A DNA stretch of 64,000 nt. It comes from Periplaneta americana (Eukaryota; Arthropoda; Insecta; Blattodea; Blattidae). Each line of letters opens with the position of its first letter. Within the stretch, counting starts at the first letter, position 1. The stretch lies in the NCBI RefSeq assembly GCF_040183065.1, contig NC_091119.1, positions 67,148,892 to 67,212,891 of the forward strand, written 5' to 3'. A program made the position numbers and the translations under genes. Under the pieces are notes generated by a model that was not told the origin of the DNA, did not search any database, and saw nothing but the letters and a program-made list of their open reading frames with translations. Below are positions 9,172 to 19,495 of the stretch, piece by piece.

Positions 9172-10558
9172 TATGAATGACAGTTATGGTGTGGCCCGTG
9201 TTAAGTGAAGACACACCATAACTCGCATGTGTATTGATGGCATTAAAATATTCACATTCATTTTTCAATGTATTTTTATTAATCACTGCGCAAAGTAAAA
9301 TGTGATCAGTTTTGTTTAGTTTGCATTAAGCTCTGCCGATTTGGCAGCACTCATAATTAGTAACCAGTTTGGCTAACATTTGTTAGGTTAGGTGAAGTGA
9401 GGTTAGTTTTAATTATTAACTTACTATACTTCTCTTTCAACATACCTCAAACTTCCAGCGCATTTACTTTGACACAGTTCACTAGACGACAAAGACGATA
9501 AGAACAAAAAAAAAATACAAAGGATAAAATTCGAAAAATGCTGCTAATATCTTCAATAATACCGCCACATTTGACTTCTTAACTAGGCCCTGAGAGGATA
9601 AAAAGAAACTAGGCCCGACCGCAATGTTGCCAACTCGTACTTGATAAAATCCCTCTAATTTGATGAAAATTTCCCTTCCTTCTACAAAAAAAAATCCTTT
9701 TATTAATAAATAAGCAACCTTTCTATACTGGGTCATATTTCATTAAAGCTTGACAAATAACAAATGGAAATTCTAAAAATTGTCAAATTTCTGTTTCATA
9801 AAACATTCCGCCTGTCAGGAAAAATCGTGACAGTTTGTACAATTTGTCAGACTCCTGTTTCATAAAAGTTTCACCATGACAGACAAATACAGTACAACTT
9901 GTCAAAACTTTTTTGACATGTTACATTTTCTGAAACAGAAAAGTCAATTCATTTATTGACATTTCGGTAGTTTCCTAGTATCCCGTACTCGTTACATAAG
10001 TTGTTTTTATGTTTACACAGTGACTCCTTTCTGAAAAGAATTTTAATACATCTCCATTCACAAGGACTTGCTACATGATCTGATTGAGAAGCAGCCATTT
10101 CATGACGACATTATTGACATAGCCTACTTGTAGAATTGTCATGAAATTCTGACACTTCATGTTTCGTATTTCATAGGAAGTTAAATTTATTGTTGCAATA
10201 GTTGGGCCATATTGTAGGCTCTAAGAACTGATTCCGAACCGATAGCCTACTGAACTGCCAGTTACCTGTTCCAACGTGCTTTAGAAATCGTTCGGAACGA
10301 GTGATTAAGAGCAGGAATTGAGAATTCTGAACTGCTGATGCATGCACAGATGGTTTAATCTGATTATCTGAAGTTATGGTTATAATTTATAAAGCTTCGA
10401 GACTTGGTAGGTTAAAATAAAAAAGAAATAGGCCATCATAACTGATTTGGAAGGTGATAGCAATATATTTTTTACGAAGAATTAAGTTCGGAAGAGGAAT
10501 ATACACTACTGTTTGTGAAAAGTGCAACACCCAGAAAGAATGGCCCGAACGACTCCAA
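9172..10558. other. Intergenic sequence, no gene seen
   Basis: AT-rich, with no supported gene. At 9780-9960 the phrase 'cctgtttcataaaa' recurs together with several inverted 'tgacag/ctgtca' words about 40-70 bases apart, suggesting a small decayed repeat. The frame at 9482-9736 on the minus strand is low-complexity and not supported. Confidence 0.4.
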
Positions 10559-10573
10559 ACTCGGGAGATGTGT

Positions 10574-10799
10574 TAAATGTTATGTTTTATTTAACGACGC
10601 TCGCAACTGCAGAGGTTATATCAGCGTCGCCGGATGTGCCGGAATTTTGTCCCGCAGGAGTTCTTTTACATGCCAATAAATCTACTGACATGAGCCTGTC
10701 GCATTTAAGCACACTTAAATGCCATCGACCTGGCCCGGGATCGAACCCGCAACCTTGGGCATAGAAGGCCAGCGCTATACCAACTCGCCAACCAGGTCG
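10574..10799 (-). mobile_element. tRNA-derived SINE, minus copy
   Basis: Flanked by perfect 15-bp target repeats actcgggagatgtgt (10559-10573 and 10800-10814). Read on the minus strand it begins with a tRNA-like head: GACCTGG acceptor strand, A-box GGCGAGTTGG, and B-box GGTTCGATCCC followed by the pairing CCAGGTC. A unique body follows, ending ...CGTTAAATAAAACATAACAT. The same sequence is at 43985-44219. Long target repeats indicate LINE-type target-primed insertion. The 80-codon frame here is a SINE artefact. Confidence 0.9.
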
Positions 10800-11009
10800 A
10801 CTCGGGAGATGTGTAGAACAGTGTATCACCAATAATTGATTACGTTTCCAGAGAGACGGCGCGTACACATAGGCCCAGCAGTGACGTCTTTTGTGTTACC
10901 AGCAAGCAATGGCGGCTCGCAACCTCAACAATTGGTGAAGCTCTTTTATTAAGGAACATGATGTACGACTTGCTTATTTTTTGTAGATTAAGTTGATTCG
11001 TCTGTCTCT

Positions 11010-12444
11010 ACAGATGGAAAATTTGTCAGAGTGTGTTCAGAAATCGTTGCTGAGTCAATTGAACTGATAATCTTTGATTGAGAGCAAACACTCTTTACAA
11101 AATTCGTTGCAATTAACACCAACATCTCAGAACCAACTGGGGCAAATAACCAACCCAGCAGTAAAGAAACAACTTCCCATAAGTCTCCAAAATGGAAAAT
11201 ATTGAACGGAAGTTGTCCCCAATATTCCGATTCTCCTGACAAAGTTTCTCTTTCAATGAAAGAATCCATAAAGAATAGTCTGCAAGAGAAATCTATCCCT
11301 GACATATTTATTTCTATATCTAACAACATTTTTGACAAATAGGCTATTAGAACATTCACAAGTATGTAGTCAACAGAAAAATGACCATTCATTTTCACTC
11401 GCAAAAGAAGAGCTTATGAAGTTCGTCGGTATTCTTCTTTTTAGTGGGTACCACACACTACCAAGGGAGCTCATGTACTGGGATCATTCTCCAGATTTCA
11501 GCGTGGAAATTGCTGCTGACTGCATGTCATGTAATAGATTCCAAGACATAAGAAAGAACCATTTCAATGACAACAGCAGCATTGACAAAGAAGACAGATA
11601 TTACAAAGTGAGGCGACTATATGATTTAGCTAATGAATCTCTGAAGAAATATGGGGTTATTTTGTTATAAATTATCAATTGACGAAAGGATGGTGAAATA
11701 TTATGGCAGGCACACACTGAAGTTATATATATGAGGGAAAATCCAGTAACATTTGGGTATAAACTCTGGATGCTATATAGTTATGATGGTTATCCTTTAC
11801 AGATTTTGCCATACCAGGGAGAAAAGGACAACGATCATGAACATTGTCATTTAGAGTTGCAAAATCGCTTGCATCCATAATTGAAAACTCTAAACAGCTT
11901 GTTATTTATATGGATAACTTCTTCACATCCTACAAACTTGCCGTCATGATGAAGGAAAAAGGTTTCTTTATGACAGGAACTGTTCAGGAAAATCGCATTG
12001 AAAAGTGTCCACTCAAACCATCTTCCGAAATGAAGAAAAGGGAAGAGGAGCTATCGACAAATGTTTGGATACAAATAATAATATTGGATTAATTCGCTGG
12101 AATGATAACAAAGTTGTAGCAGTTGTCACCAGTTTTGAATCCTCGATCCTAAAGGAGAAGTGCAACGAAGGACAAAAGGTTCAAGAACTAACATCGCAAT
12201 CCCACATTGCATTAGTTCCTACAATAAATACAAGAATGGAGTTGACCTCTTCGATAACCTAATGGCTGTATACCAAATCCGGATTCGAGGCAAGAAGTGG
12301 TACTTCCCTCTATTCACAAATATCTTGGACACCATGGAAGCTCTATACTACTGCTGAGCTGGGTACACATGACCCACTTATGTTTCGAAGAGAGTAAGTA
12401 ATCAACATATTTGATGATATTAGTAACCATATGACATCCAATGC

Positions 12445-12490
<46 letters not shown>

Positions 12491-12955
12491 TTACAGACTG
12501 GCAACGTTTTTCTTGAAGAGCAGTGGTACACCGAAACCCAGACCAGGACCACATCGAAAAGAAAATGTCTTATGGACGTCAGGCTCGACAGCATTAGTGA
12601 TTTCATAGTAATAAATCGATCATGAAAACAACTTCGGAGTTCCTAGGGAAAGCCGACAACAATGTGTGTGAAGTTTAAAAGGAGGCTCTGTGTCAAATGT
12701 CTTGAGAAATGTCACAAATTGTAAAATTAATGGATGAAGGTGTGAAAGAAAATGTTTCTTAGTAATGTAAATTAATATACTAGTAGATTTCTCATATAGC
12801 CCCAATGTCCTATGTATAGGACACACTGTATATTTCAAATGGGACAATTTTTTTTCGAAAATCCAGTTTGTACATACTCAAACAATGTATCTGAGTTCGT
12901 TTAGTAATCAAATATCAAAATAAATTATGATATGCTATTGTGGGTCTTAATGGGT
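11010..12955 (+). pseudogene. piggyBac transposase pseudogene and 3' end
   Basis: Plus-strand blocks match the piggyBac (DDE_Tnp_1_7) transposase. They are EELMKFVGILLFSGYHTLPRE and MYWDHSPDF (11400-11500); VIYMDNFFTSYKLAVMMKEK (around 11900), which holds a catalytic Asp; GTVQENRIEKCPLK; NKYKNGVDLFDNLM and IRIRGKKWYFPLF (12220-12320); and a C-terminal RLDSIS..FIV segment near 12580-12610 leading to a Cys-rich tail. The blocks lie in several frames with in-frame stops, and an (ATT)n run sits in the 3' part, so it is dead. The right end reads ...GTCTTAATGGG followed by TTAA (12956-12959), the expected target site. No matching left end was found. Confidence 0.8.
12446..12491. repeat. (ATT)n microsatellite
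   Basis: About 15 units within the 3' part of the piggyBac remnant. Confidence 0.95.
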
Positions 12956-12959
12956 TAAA

Positions 12960-13690
12960 ATAAACAGTAGTCAATGTCAAGTCAGCAGTCGAAGTTTGGT
13001 TGGAACCTCGTAAGTAACATCAATAAGGCATGACCTCAAATGGTACGTAGTAAAATATGATTTCACGGTTTACACATCAAATAGACACGTATAGTATAAC
13101 ACTAGCTCACTCCCTGTCATAGAGGAATCACAATATTAACGGTCAATAGATACAGTACGTAAGTATGCGTCTGTCTTTTGGTTATGTCCTTCATTGACAG
13201 CAAGGGAGTCGGTCATTTGTTTTTTAGATCACACTTTTGTTCGTAAGTCAGTCTTGATAATAGAACTGTCCTAAAAAATTCAAGTAAATTGGTGTCAGGA
13301 ACTGTTATTTCACTCATTTATTATATCAGCCACAATGCACACTAACACTTCAACTGATCACAACTGACGAAAAGGGATAACTCGGAAACTACTTATTTTC
13401 AATGTCAAAGCTAGCTTTCTGCGAGCCTTGCGACCAGGGTAGTTTAGTTAGAAAGGGATGGAAAATCTACGGGGTGGCTTACACAGAAGAATGAGTGTAA
13501 GAAACCAGTCTGCTTGGAAGCTGGTGTGTGCTTCTGAAAGATCCAGGAAGGTGAGTTTATAAAATATAATATATGTTTTATGAAAATAATATATAAACCT
13601 TATGTAGTTCATATTTCAATAGTGGAAGGAAAGTGTTAATTTTTTCAAAAGAATATGATGCCGAAAGTACAATACATTTTATCGTTTGCT
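12960..13690. other. Intergenic sequence with a diverged dispersed repeat
   Basis: 12965-13035 resembles a repeat better preserved at 40970-41090 and 63945-64000 (shared words aacctc.taagtgac.ccaataaggca). Nothing else recognised. Confidence 0.4.
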
Positions 13691-13701
13691 GGGGAAAGGG
13701 T

Positions 13702-13817
13702 CTGTGCAGAGGCGATTAGCGATCCTGGTGGTTAGCAACTATCTATGGATGCATATTTCAACTGTCTATGTTTGCATATTTAGTAAGTATTGAGCTTCGT
13801 GACTGTATATACTAGAT
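13702..13817 (-). mobile_element. Partial MITE copy, inverted against the next one
   Basis: Inverted partial match to the MITE at 13818-13999, with a short internal duplication. The two lie head to head, making a palindrome centred near 13817. Confidence 0.7.
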
Positions 13818-13999
13818 CACAGTCTAGTATATACAGTCGCGAAGCTCAATACGTAGTAAATATGCAAACATTAGATAGTTGATCACCACTAGGATCGCTA
13901 ATATCGCCTCATTACAGGCAATGCAAAATAGTACCGTCACAGTCTATTGTTCTATCACCCTCAAAACTCAAGCTTCTTGACTGTATATAGTAGACTGTG
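13818..13999 (+). mobile_element. 182-bp MITE, CACAGTCTAGTATATACAG family
   Basis: The ends are inverted repeats (CACAGTCTA.TATA.ACAGTC.CGAAGCT against the inverse of AGCTTCTTGACTGTATATAGTAGACTGTG). A second full copy lies at 28230-28410. No coding frame. Superfamily not assigned; the other copy has 7-bp target repeats. Confidence 0.75.
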
Positions 14000-14089
14000 A
14001 TTCTAGTATAGAGCTCGATGGTTGAAATACCTCGTTGTTGAAATACGACAATTTTCATAAGTTGGTATGACTTGCGTTTCATTTATATG

Positions 14090-14272
14090 GCAACCCTGCC
14101 TTTCTCTTGAGCAGCGACTAATTGCAGGAACGCGTTCCACTAAGTACGCATGCGCGGAATTGACGTCACAAGCAGACGATACGTTGGGGACGTTACCAGA
14201 ACTGCGCGCGCCACGTCGATAGGCCATTGTATTATCGTTATTCACGCGACACGTGTTCCACGTGGACGACAA
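14090..14272 (+). promoter_or_regulatory. CpG-rich promoter-like segment upstream of the split MULE gene
   Basis: This segment is unusually rich in CpG for the window. It holds an NRF1-like palindrome core GCATGCGC (14148-14155), a perfect CRE TGACGTCA (14161-14168) and two CACGTG E-boxes (14250-14255 and 14259-14264). It ends directly before an ATG (14273) that opens the zinc-finger exon described next. The motifs are seen directly; that they act as a promoter for this gene is inference. A minus-strand open frame of 89 codons over the same bases looks like a by-product of composition. Confidence 0.45.
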
Positions 14273-14298
14273 ATGGGTGTTGCCTGCTTGTTATGTAA
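14273..14298 (+). CDS. 5' piece of exon 1 of the MULE-like gene (zinc-finger Cys half)
   Basis: Reads MGVACLLC plus two bases, then is cut by a transposon inserted at TAA. Dropping the insertion and one TAA copy, the frame continues at 16290 as NKIFSNQTNVNRHKREVH. This gives a proper C2H2 finger, C-x2-C from this piece and H-x4-H from the other side. Both edges of the insertion are defined independently by inverted ends and the TAA repeat, so the match is unlikely to be chance. Confidence 0.65.
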
Positions 14299-14795
14299 AG
14301 GTTGACGCTCACTGGCACGAACCGGAAATATTCTGCGAGAGACGTATGCATGTATTTTAAACGGCAAACGCTCACTTGTTCGAACAGAAGCAACCGGCTG
14401 CCGGTCCTGACGGACAGGGTTCTCGCGACACGACCCTAGCGGAATTTCCGATGACGATCGTCAGCATTCGTATGTCTTCGCTGGTCTTCGGAGAAAAGTG
14501 TGTTGGCTGTTCTCACTACTTTCCCACTCAACATGTGCTGGTGCGTTGTCAGGACAGATTATTCTTAAAATGGGTGATGAGAAGTTAATTTTAACAGTGC
14601 TAATCGCGCTTCTGTGCTGATTGGCCTTCGAAATGTGATGTTTCCCTTCATTATTTCAAGTGCTAATAACAGATGAAGTTTTAAACATTTTTCTTCGCTC
14701 AAACGAAAGTACTAAAAAAACCATTACTCGATCTTTACACAAATCTGGGAAAAGATGTTTAAATTAATCAAAACACTTTTTTATAATGTTATGAT

Positions 14796-16073
14796 TAGAG
14801 CCCGGATTGTATGTAATTATATATTCCGTTCCTACATATGTAGCTATAAGGAAAGCTAAAAGTCCGCGAATCATATTAAAGGAATCATTATTCCGAAGTT
14901 TTAAATTTTTTTACATATTTTGGTGCATAATAAATATTTTGGCATATATTGTATTTTTTTACATATTTTGAAGGATATTGCATAATTTGAAAGAATATAT
15001 ACTTTTTTTCACCAATTTTCTCTCTACGTAATTCTTAAGTTATTTTTCAAAATTGTTTATAAAGCTTATCCCTTCGTCTCTAGTGCATAAATATAATTTA
15101 ATAATTGAAAATAATAACGTATTCCGTCAAAAAATGAACATCTCTTTGCAATGCTAATAGTTTGTAGGCTATATCCTTGAGAAGTAACGGTAAAGTAGGT
15201 ACAAATACCAACGCAAATGGTGGGTCATTGTACTGCTAACGTAGTGAAGGAAAGAATGAAAATTACCCTGTGGGTATGGCCGTTTCGCACAAACACCCCC
15301 AATCAGTTGCTCTAAAAGAAAATAATAGTTTTTTCTGTTTTTTTTTAAGAAACTTATTTTGACATCAGGTAATCCAAGTTAAAAGACTGGATTTCAATTG
15401 ATGATTCCTTTACTAAAATGGTAAAATCGTGCAGTCCAAAGTGTGTGACAAACGCATTGGGTGCTCCATGAAGTTACAATTAGAACAGCATTTAAAAATT
15501 GGACTTCATGTGAGAAATAAAAAACGTGCTCCGTCGAAAAGAAACAAGTTCTTCTTACACAAGTGGTGCTGAAACATTAGTCTTCTACAAGTGAATTTAA
15601 TAAAAATTTGTGCATGGCAATGGTTGCTGCAAACGTACAGTGTATAAACTTGGAGTTCCAAAGTTCCAAGCATTCCTACGCAAATACTGCAACTTCAATA
15701 TTTCGCATGAATCAACACTCCGGAAAAAATATTTGAACTCCTGCTACACTGACACAATGGAAACGATTAGAGATGGACTTGATGATTCCTACGTATGGGT
15801 TGCCGTTGACGAGACGATCAATGACGGCAGAAAATATGGAAAAATATTTAATTATTAATTGCGCCTCCAAACGATAATTAAATGAGGTTCAATCACATGT
15901 GCACCTGTAATTTTTTATTAGTGTGCAAAAATACATCTAATAAAGCTTAGATTTTAAATTACCAACGTTTTTTTTATTTATTACATATTTATCTACATAC
16001 TTCGTCATTTTAGCTTCATATTTATGTAGTCTACATAGTTCTCATTTTCACATTACATAAAATCCGGGCTCTA
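14796..16073 (+). mobile_element. hAT element nested in the Harbinger-type element
   Basis: Ends TAGAGCCCGGATT and the inverted match AATCCGGGCTCTA. Flanked by gttatgat (14788-14795) and gttatgga (16074-16081), an 8-bp target repeat with two changes. Length 1278 bp. It contains a transposase remnant listed separately and T-rich flanks with repeated ttacatattt words. Confidence 0.8.
15420..15858 (+). pseudogene. N-terminal remnant of a hAT transposase (CGCBP/ZBED-like)
   Basis: The frame at 15610-15858 contains KFQAFLRKYCNFNISHESTL, RKKYLNSCYTDTMETIRDGL and YVWVAVDETIN. This is the stretch leading to the first catalytic Asp (VDET) in the hAT group that includes CGG-binding-protein-like proteins. 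The preceding 190 bases, in a broken frame, suggest the BED finger (KCVTNAL...LKIGLHVRNKK). Everything after the first catalytic region is missing. Confidence 0.65.
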
Positions 16074-16286
16074 GTTATGGACCCATATTTTCTTTTTTTC
16101 TTCCTCATCAGCTAAAGACTCAGTAAAATAAAATAAACTTCGGAACTGCTATCCCACTCCATGTTTAAACCAGACTGCCTGTCGACTGTACCGGAATATT
16201 CCGAGCAGTGAGCGTCAGAGCTTCCGCGGAAGACGGACTGCTGTAGATTTCCGTTCCGGTCGGTTCGTACCAGTGAGCGTCAACCT

Positions 16287-16509
16287 TAACAAGATTTTTT
16301 CGAACCAGACTAATGTGAATAGACACAAAAGAGAAGTTCACGATTGTAGAGAAAAAGAAGTCATTGAATATGACAAAGTTGTTTGTGTCTTCAAGTGCTT
16401 GGAAGGGTGTGTGGTATCGTTCAAATACAATTCGGCTTTACGAATTCATTTACAAAAATACATCATATTAATCAAGAATGTGAGGAGCAAGAATTTTCTA
16501 GTTTTGAAG
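16287..16509 (+). CDS. MULE-like gene exon 1, main part (two C2H2-type fingers)
   Basis: Continues the split finger as NKIFSNQTNVNRHKREVH, then a second Cys/His motif FKCLEGCVVSFKYNSALRIHLQK. The exon ends at a splice donor (AAG|GTAAGC, GT at 16510-16511). After about 16455 the reading that matches the next exon is a shifted frame (HHINQECEEQEFSSFE), so one small frameshift lies here. Two N-terminal fingers ahead of the transposase core fit intron-bearing MULE-type genes of arthropods as I know them. Confidence 0.65.
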
Positions 16510-16611
16510 GTAAGCATATTTTTAGACAATATAAATAATAATAATAAAAAGAGAAATCTTGTAGTGAAATTCATTTAATTGTATAATAATTATTGAATTT
16601 CTTCTATACAG

Positions 16612-16734
16612 AGTTCATGGCATGGATGGCGAGGATAGAGAAAGAAAACTTGGTCCAGTACGAGAAAGTGACTGGCAGTAAGAGGAAAAGAGATCAAAAT
16701 ATTGAAAGGATATACTTTGAATGGGTGAGATCAG
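16612..16734 (+). CDS. MULE-like gene exon 2
   Basis: Acceptor CTTCTATACAG before 16612 and donor TCAG|GTATGG at 16735. Phase is compatible with exon 1 and exon 3. The peptide EFMAWMARIEKENLVQYEKV...YFEWVRSG resembles the linker between the zinc fingers and the FLYWCH-like domain in this family. The 3' half of this exon with its donor recurs several times in the following intron. Confidence 0.65.
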
Positions 16735-17009
16735 GTATGGGTTCACTATATGAATTAATGATGCAAATACTGTTATAATTCAAGCAAATAAAAAAAAAAC
16801 TTCAGTATACGGTTACCTCACCGACAACAATTATTTAAAATACCGGTACTTAAAAGAACAGATTGTCTGTGTTTGTTGAATGCGCATCATCATGCTAGCG
16901 AAAAGGCATTTTTCAGTGCCAATAATTTATTTTGTCTGTACAAGGCTGGAATTTTGTGGGAAGAGAGGAAAGAAGGTAACCGTGTTCTGAAGTTTATCGA
17001 ACTTTCAAT

Positions 17010-17345
17010 TGGAGGCAGTGATGTGACAATATTGAGAGGACATACTTCGAATGTGCGAGATCAGGTATGAGTTCATTATATGGAATGGATATATTAATTA
17101 GGGTATGCAAATTACTATAAGTAAACTTTCAGTTAGGAGTAGGGAGGTCAAAATATTCACTTCGAGTTCAGGTATGAGTTCATTATATTAATTAATAATG
17201 CAAATATTGTTGTAATCCTAGAAAGTAAACTTTTAGTAAGAGACAGGAGGTGAAAGTATTGAAAGGACATACCTACTTTGAATGTGTGAGATCGAATCTG
17301 AGTTCATTATATTAATTAATCATACAAATATTGTTATAATTTATA
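17010..17345 (+). repeat. Tandem copies of the exon 2 end with splice donor
   Basis: Three further copies of the segment that ends exon 2 follow the original at 16678-16790: about 17010-17130, 17135-17235 and 17245-17345. Each contains a version of 'atattgaaaggacatacttt..atgtg.gagatcaggtatgag', followed by the intron phrase 'ttcattatattaattaat.atgcaaatattg'. Units are about 105-120 bases. The donor is kept in two of the copies and altered in the last (gaatctgag). Confidence 0.7.
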
Positions 17346-17365
17346 GAAAGAATACTTTTTTTCAG

Positions 17366-17606
17366 GAAAAACACGTCAATCATTAACAGTACGTAAAAGA
17401 AGTTTGAAGTCTCAAGGATCTTGCAAATTAGGTAGATTTTGCACAAACCAAATAATAGTAGTACATGAACTTACGAATAATAAGTGCAATGCAAAGTTTT
17501 ATAAGACTCATTATGGCCATAAAAATGAGTTGCAACATTTAACTGTTCCAAAGACTGATCGCATGGAAATTGCTACAGAACTGATTAAAGGAATTTCACC
17601 AACAAA
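17366..17606 (+). CDS. MULE-like gene exon 3 (FLYWCH/WRKY-GCM1-like zinc domain)
   Basis: Acceptor TTTTTTTCAG before 17366 and donor AAA|GTAAGT at 17607. The peptide has GSCKLGRFC with VVHELTNNKCNAKFY followed by THYGHKNELQHLTVP. The Cys pair and His pair are arranged as in the zinc-binding DNA-binding domain ahead of MULE transposases (FLYWCH/WRKY-GCM1 group). It ends ATELIKGISPTK, and phase is compatible with exon 4 (KILDNVRDNIV). Confidence 0.75.
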
Positions 17607-18132
17607 GTAAGTACCGATATTTTCCTCGTTTTTTTATATTTGTGACAGTGGATCATGAGTGTGGTCATGGTTATGGATGATAATAGAGATAAATAACTCT
17701 GAATGAGCAAACATTGCATGGTATTCTAAAGAAATAGAAGTTCGTTAATTCAAGAATAGTTACAAATTGCATTATTTCATATACACACTAGACCTCTGCA
17801 TTCTCTTGAAAACAGCCGTCCGAGCTCGCTGATTAGTCCTCAGTTGTGAAGAAAGTAGCTGGGAAATGATATGCTCGAGCGCATACAGTCGAGAATTTAT
17901 AACCGGCCAGTTGAAACATTTACTTGATCTGTTGCATGCGCTCGAGGTTATTGCACTACAATTACATCACCTTTTATTGCTTGATATCCAAAAAAAAGCC
18001 TACTTAAGAAGGTTACCACTTTGTTTTTATTTCAGATAGCACGAAAATTAGGAAGTACCATATGAACATTTAAACAAGGAAACATAATTTTTAAATAACA
18101 CAATTCTTTAAATGAAATAATGCTTTATATAT

Positions 18133-18313
18133 CAGTGGTCGTCAGCACTTGCTGAAATGTGTAATGGGTACGTGGTGTTGTCCCGTGCGCACCGTCATGC
18201 AACAGGGAGAGAGAGGGAGAGCATATCTGCTAGCAGCTACGAGAGCATATAGTGCACTGCATTTTCCGCGGGTAAGAGCCTAGCCCCAGCATGCTCTGTG
18301 CTGACGACCCCTG
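18133..18313. mobile_element. 181-bp hAT-type MITE
   Basis: Ends CAGTGGTCGTCAGCAC and the inverted CAGGGGTCGTCAGCAC. ctttatat precedes it (18123-18130, with two extra bases before the left end) and directly follows it (18314-18321). No coding frame. It lies in the third intron of the MULE-like gene. Confidence 0.7.
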
Positions 18314-18572
18314 CTTTATATTATCAATCAGTAATGTTATTCAGCATCCATCTTGTCTAATTCATTATATCAGTAATGAATGTTTAATGTGGCTTATTAA
18401 ATATATGATTGCTTAAAAAGAACAGAGATTTTGTGATGCGTCTCAAATTTCTTCAAAAGCAGATATAATCTATTTTAGTTACAGTATTTAATAAAAATAA
18501 AGCAAATCTACATGCTCACTTTGCTTAACATTTGTACAATAATGTATATTAAGAGATGGTTAATCGCAGACA

Positions 18573-18719
18573 ATGATTGATGTTGCAGCTACTTATGGTA
18601 AGGTGGATGCAGATTCTGTTATTCCACATTCAATGATCTTATCACGAAATATCAAGGATGCACCAAACATAATTCGTTCTGAAGTTATTTCCGAAATTAA
18701 AATAATGGAAAAATCGCCA
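18573..18719 (+). pseudogene. Short hAT transposase fragment
   Basis: MIDVAATYGKVDADSVIPHS followed by MILSRNIKDAPNIIRSEVIS resembles the segment of BED-type hAT transposases that precedes the first catalytic Asp (LLPxxxTVSRNI type). Flanked on both sides by non-coding AT-rich DNA; no other part of this transposase is nearby. Confidence 0.5.
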
Positions 18720-19495
18720 TTTGTTTTAAAATTAATATATATATTTTTTTCAGTCTTATGTAGAATTTCCTCTTTGGTTTCTTTAATGTATTTACTTTTG
18801 TATTGTGCCATTACGAATGTTACAAAATATTATAAGTTAACTGTTCTGTTGAACTAGAGGAGAATACTAAAATTTTTTTTATAATTTTTTAGTGCTGCTT
18901 ATACTTTATATTTATATTCTGATAGGAAACTTAGTTTGTTAAAATTTTATTTTATTTTATTGCTTTATTAATTTATTATTATTATTATTTAAATATTTTA
19001 CTGTAATTTTTATTCAGTCTGATAGCCTGTATGCCTACAAGGATCACTAATCATGTGACAGAGCATCAAGCAGTTTAACATTTTTATAGCGCATACTATA
19101 AACACACCGATCAAAGACAGTTTTCAGTCTATGATACTCTTTGAGCAACTGGGACAACCAGTCGGCTGTGATGCTTCATCGAGTGTTTTGCTTTCTGCAG
19201 AGTCAGTACACATGGCAGGTGGTTACTGTGTATAGTACGAAGCTTCGATTTTGTATATATCATGACTCTTGGATGGTCGTTTTCAACGAAATGCAGAGTC
19301 TAATACACAAATTTCAATAACATCTACTTACACAAGAATTAATCTATAGGACAGAAAGTATGTTTCGATATAAAGGATTTTACTTGCTTTATGAAGCTGT
19401 GTTTGCTTTTTGTTTCCTTGATGCTAGTTTGTAATTAGTTATTAATGTTACTTCCCTATTAAATAAATTTTGTTTATATATATGTTATACGGAAT

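Larger units (their letters stand above)
14299..16286. mobile_element. Harbinger-type element splitting the zinc-finger exon
   Basis: Inverted ends AGGTTGACGCTCACTGGCACGAACCG (left; broken here as AGGTTGACGCTCACTGG and ACGAACCG) and the matching right end with one change (C to T). TAA flanks at 14296-14298 and 16287-16289 point to PIF/Harbinger. Its own sequence, apart from the hAT nested inside (14796-16073), is about 0.7 kb and CpG-rich near both ends. No Harbinger transposase is seen, so it is non-autonomous. Confidence 0.75.

Noticed and set aside
10522-10868. Open frames on both strands over the SINE
   Set aside because: They recur with the SINE at 44022-44246, so they are SINE shadows, not genes.
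10988-11404. 138-codon minus-strand open frame
   Set aside because: Antisense to the piggyBac N-terminal region, which reads coherently on the plus strand.
12343-12625. Frames with long poly-isoleucine runs
   Set aside because: Produced by (ATT)n microsatellites; same for 5120-5314 and 40107-40289.
14003-14272. 89-codon minus-strand open frame
   Set aside because: It overlaps the CpG-rich promoter-like segment, has no domain, and its length fits the low stop-codon density of GC-rich DNA.
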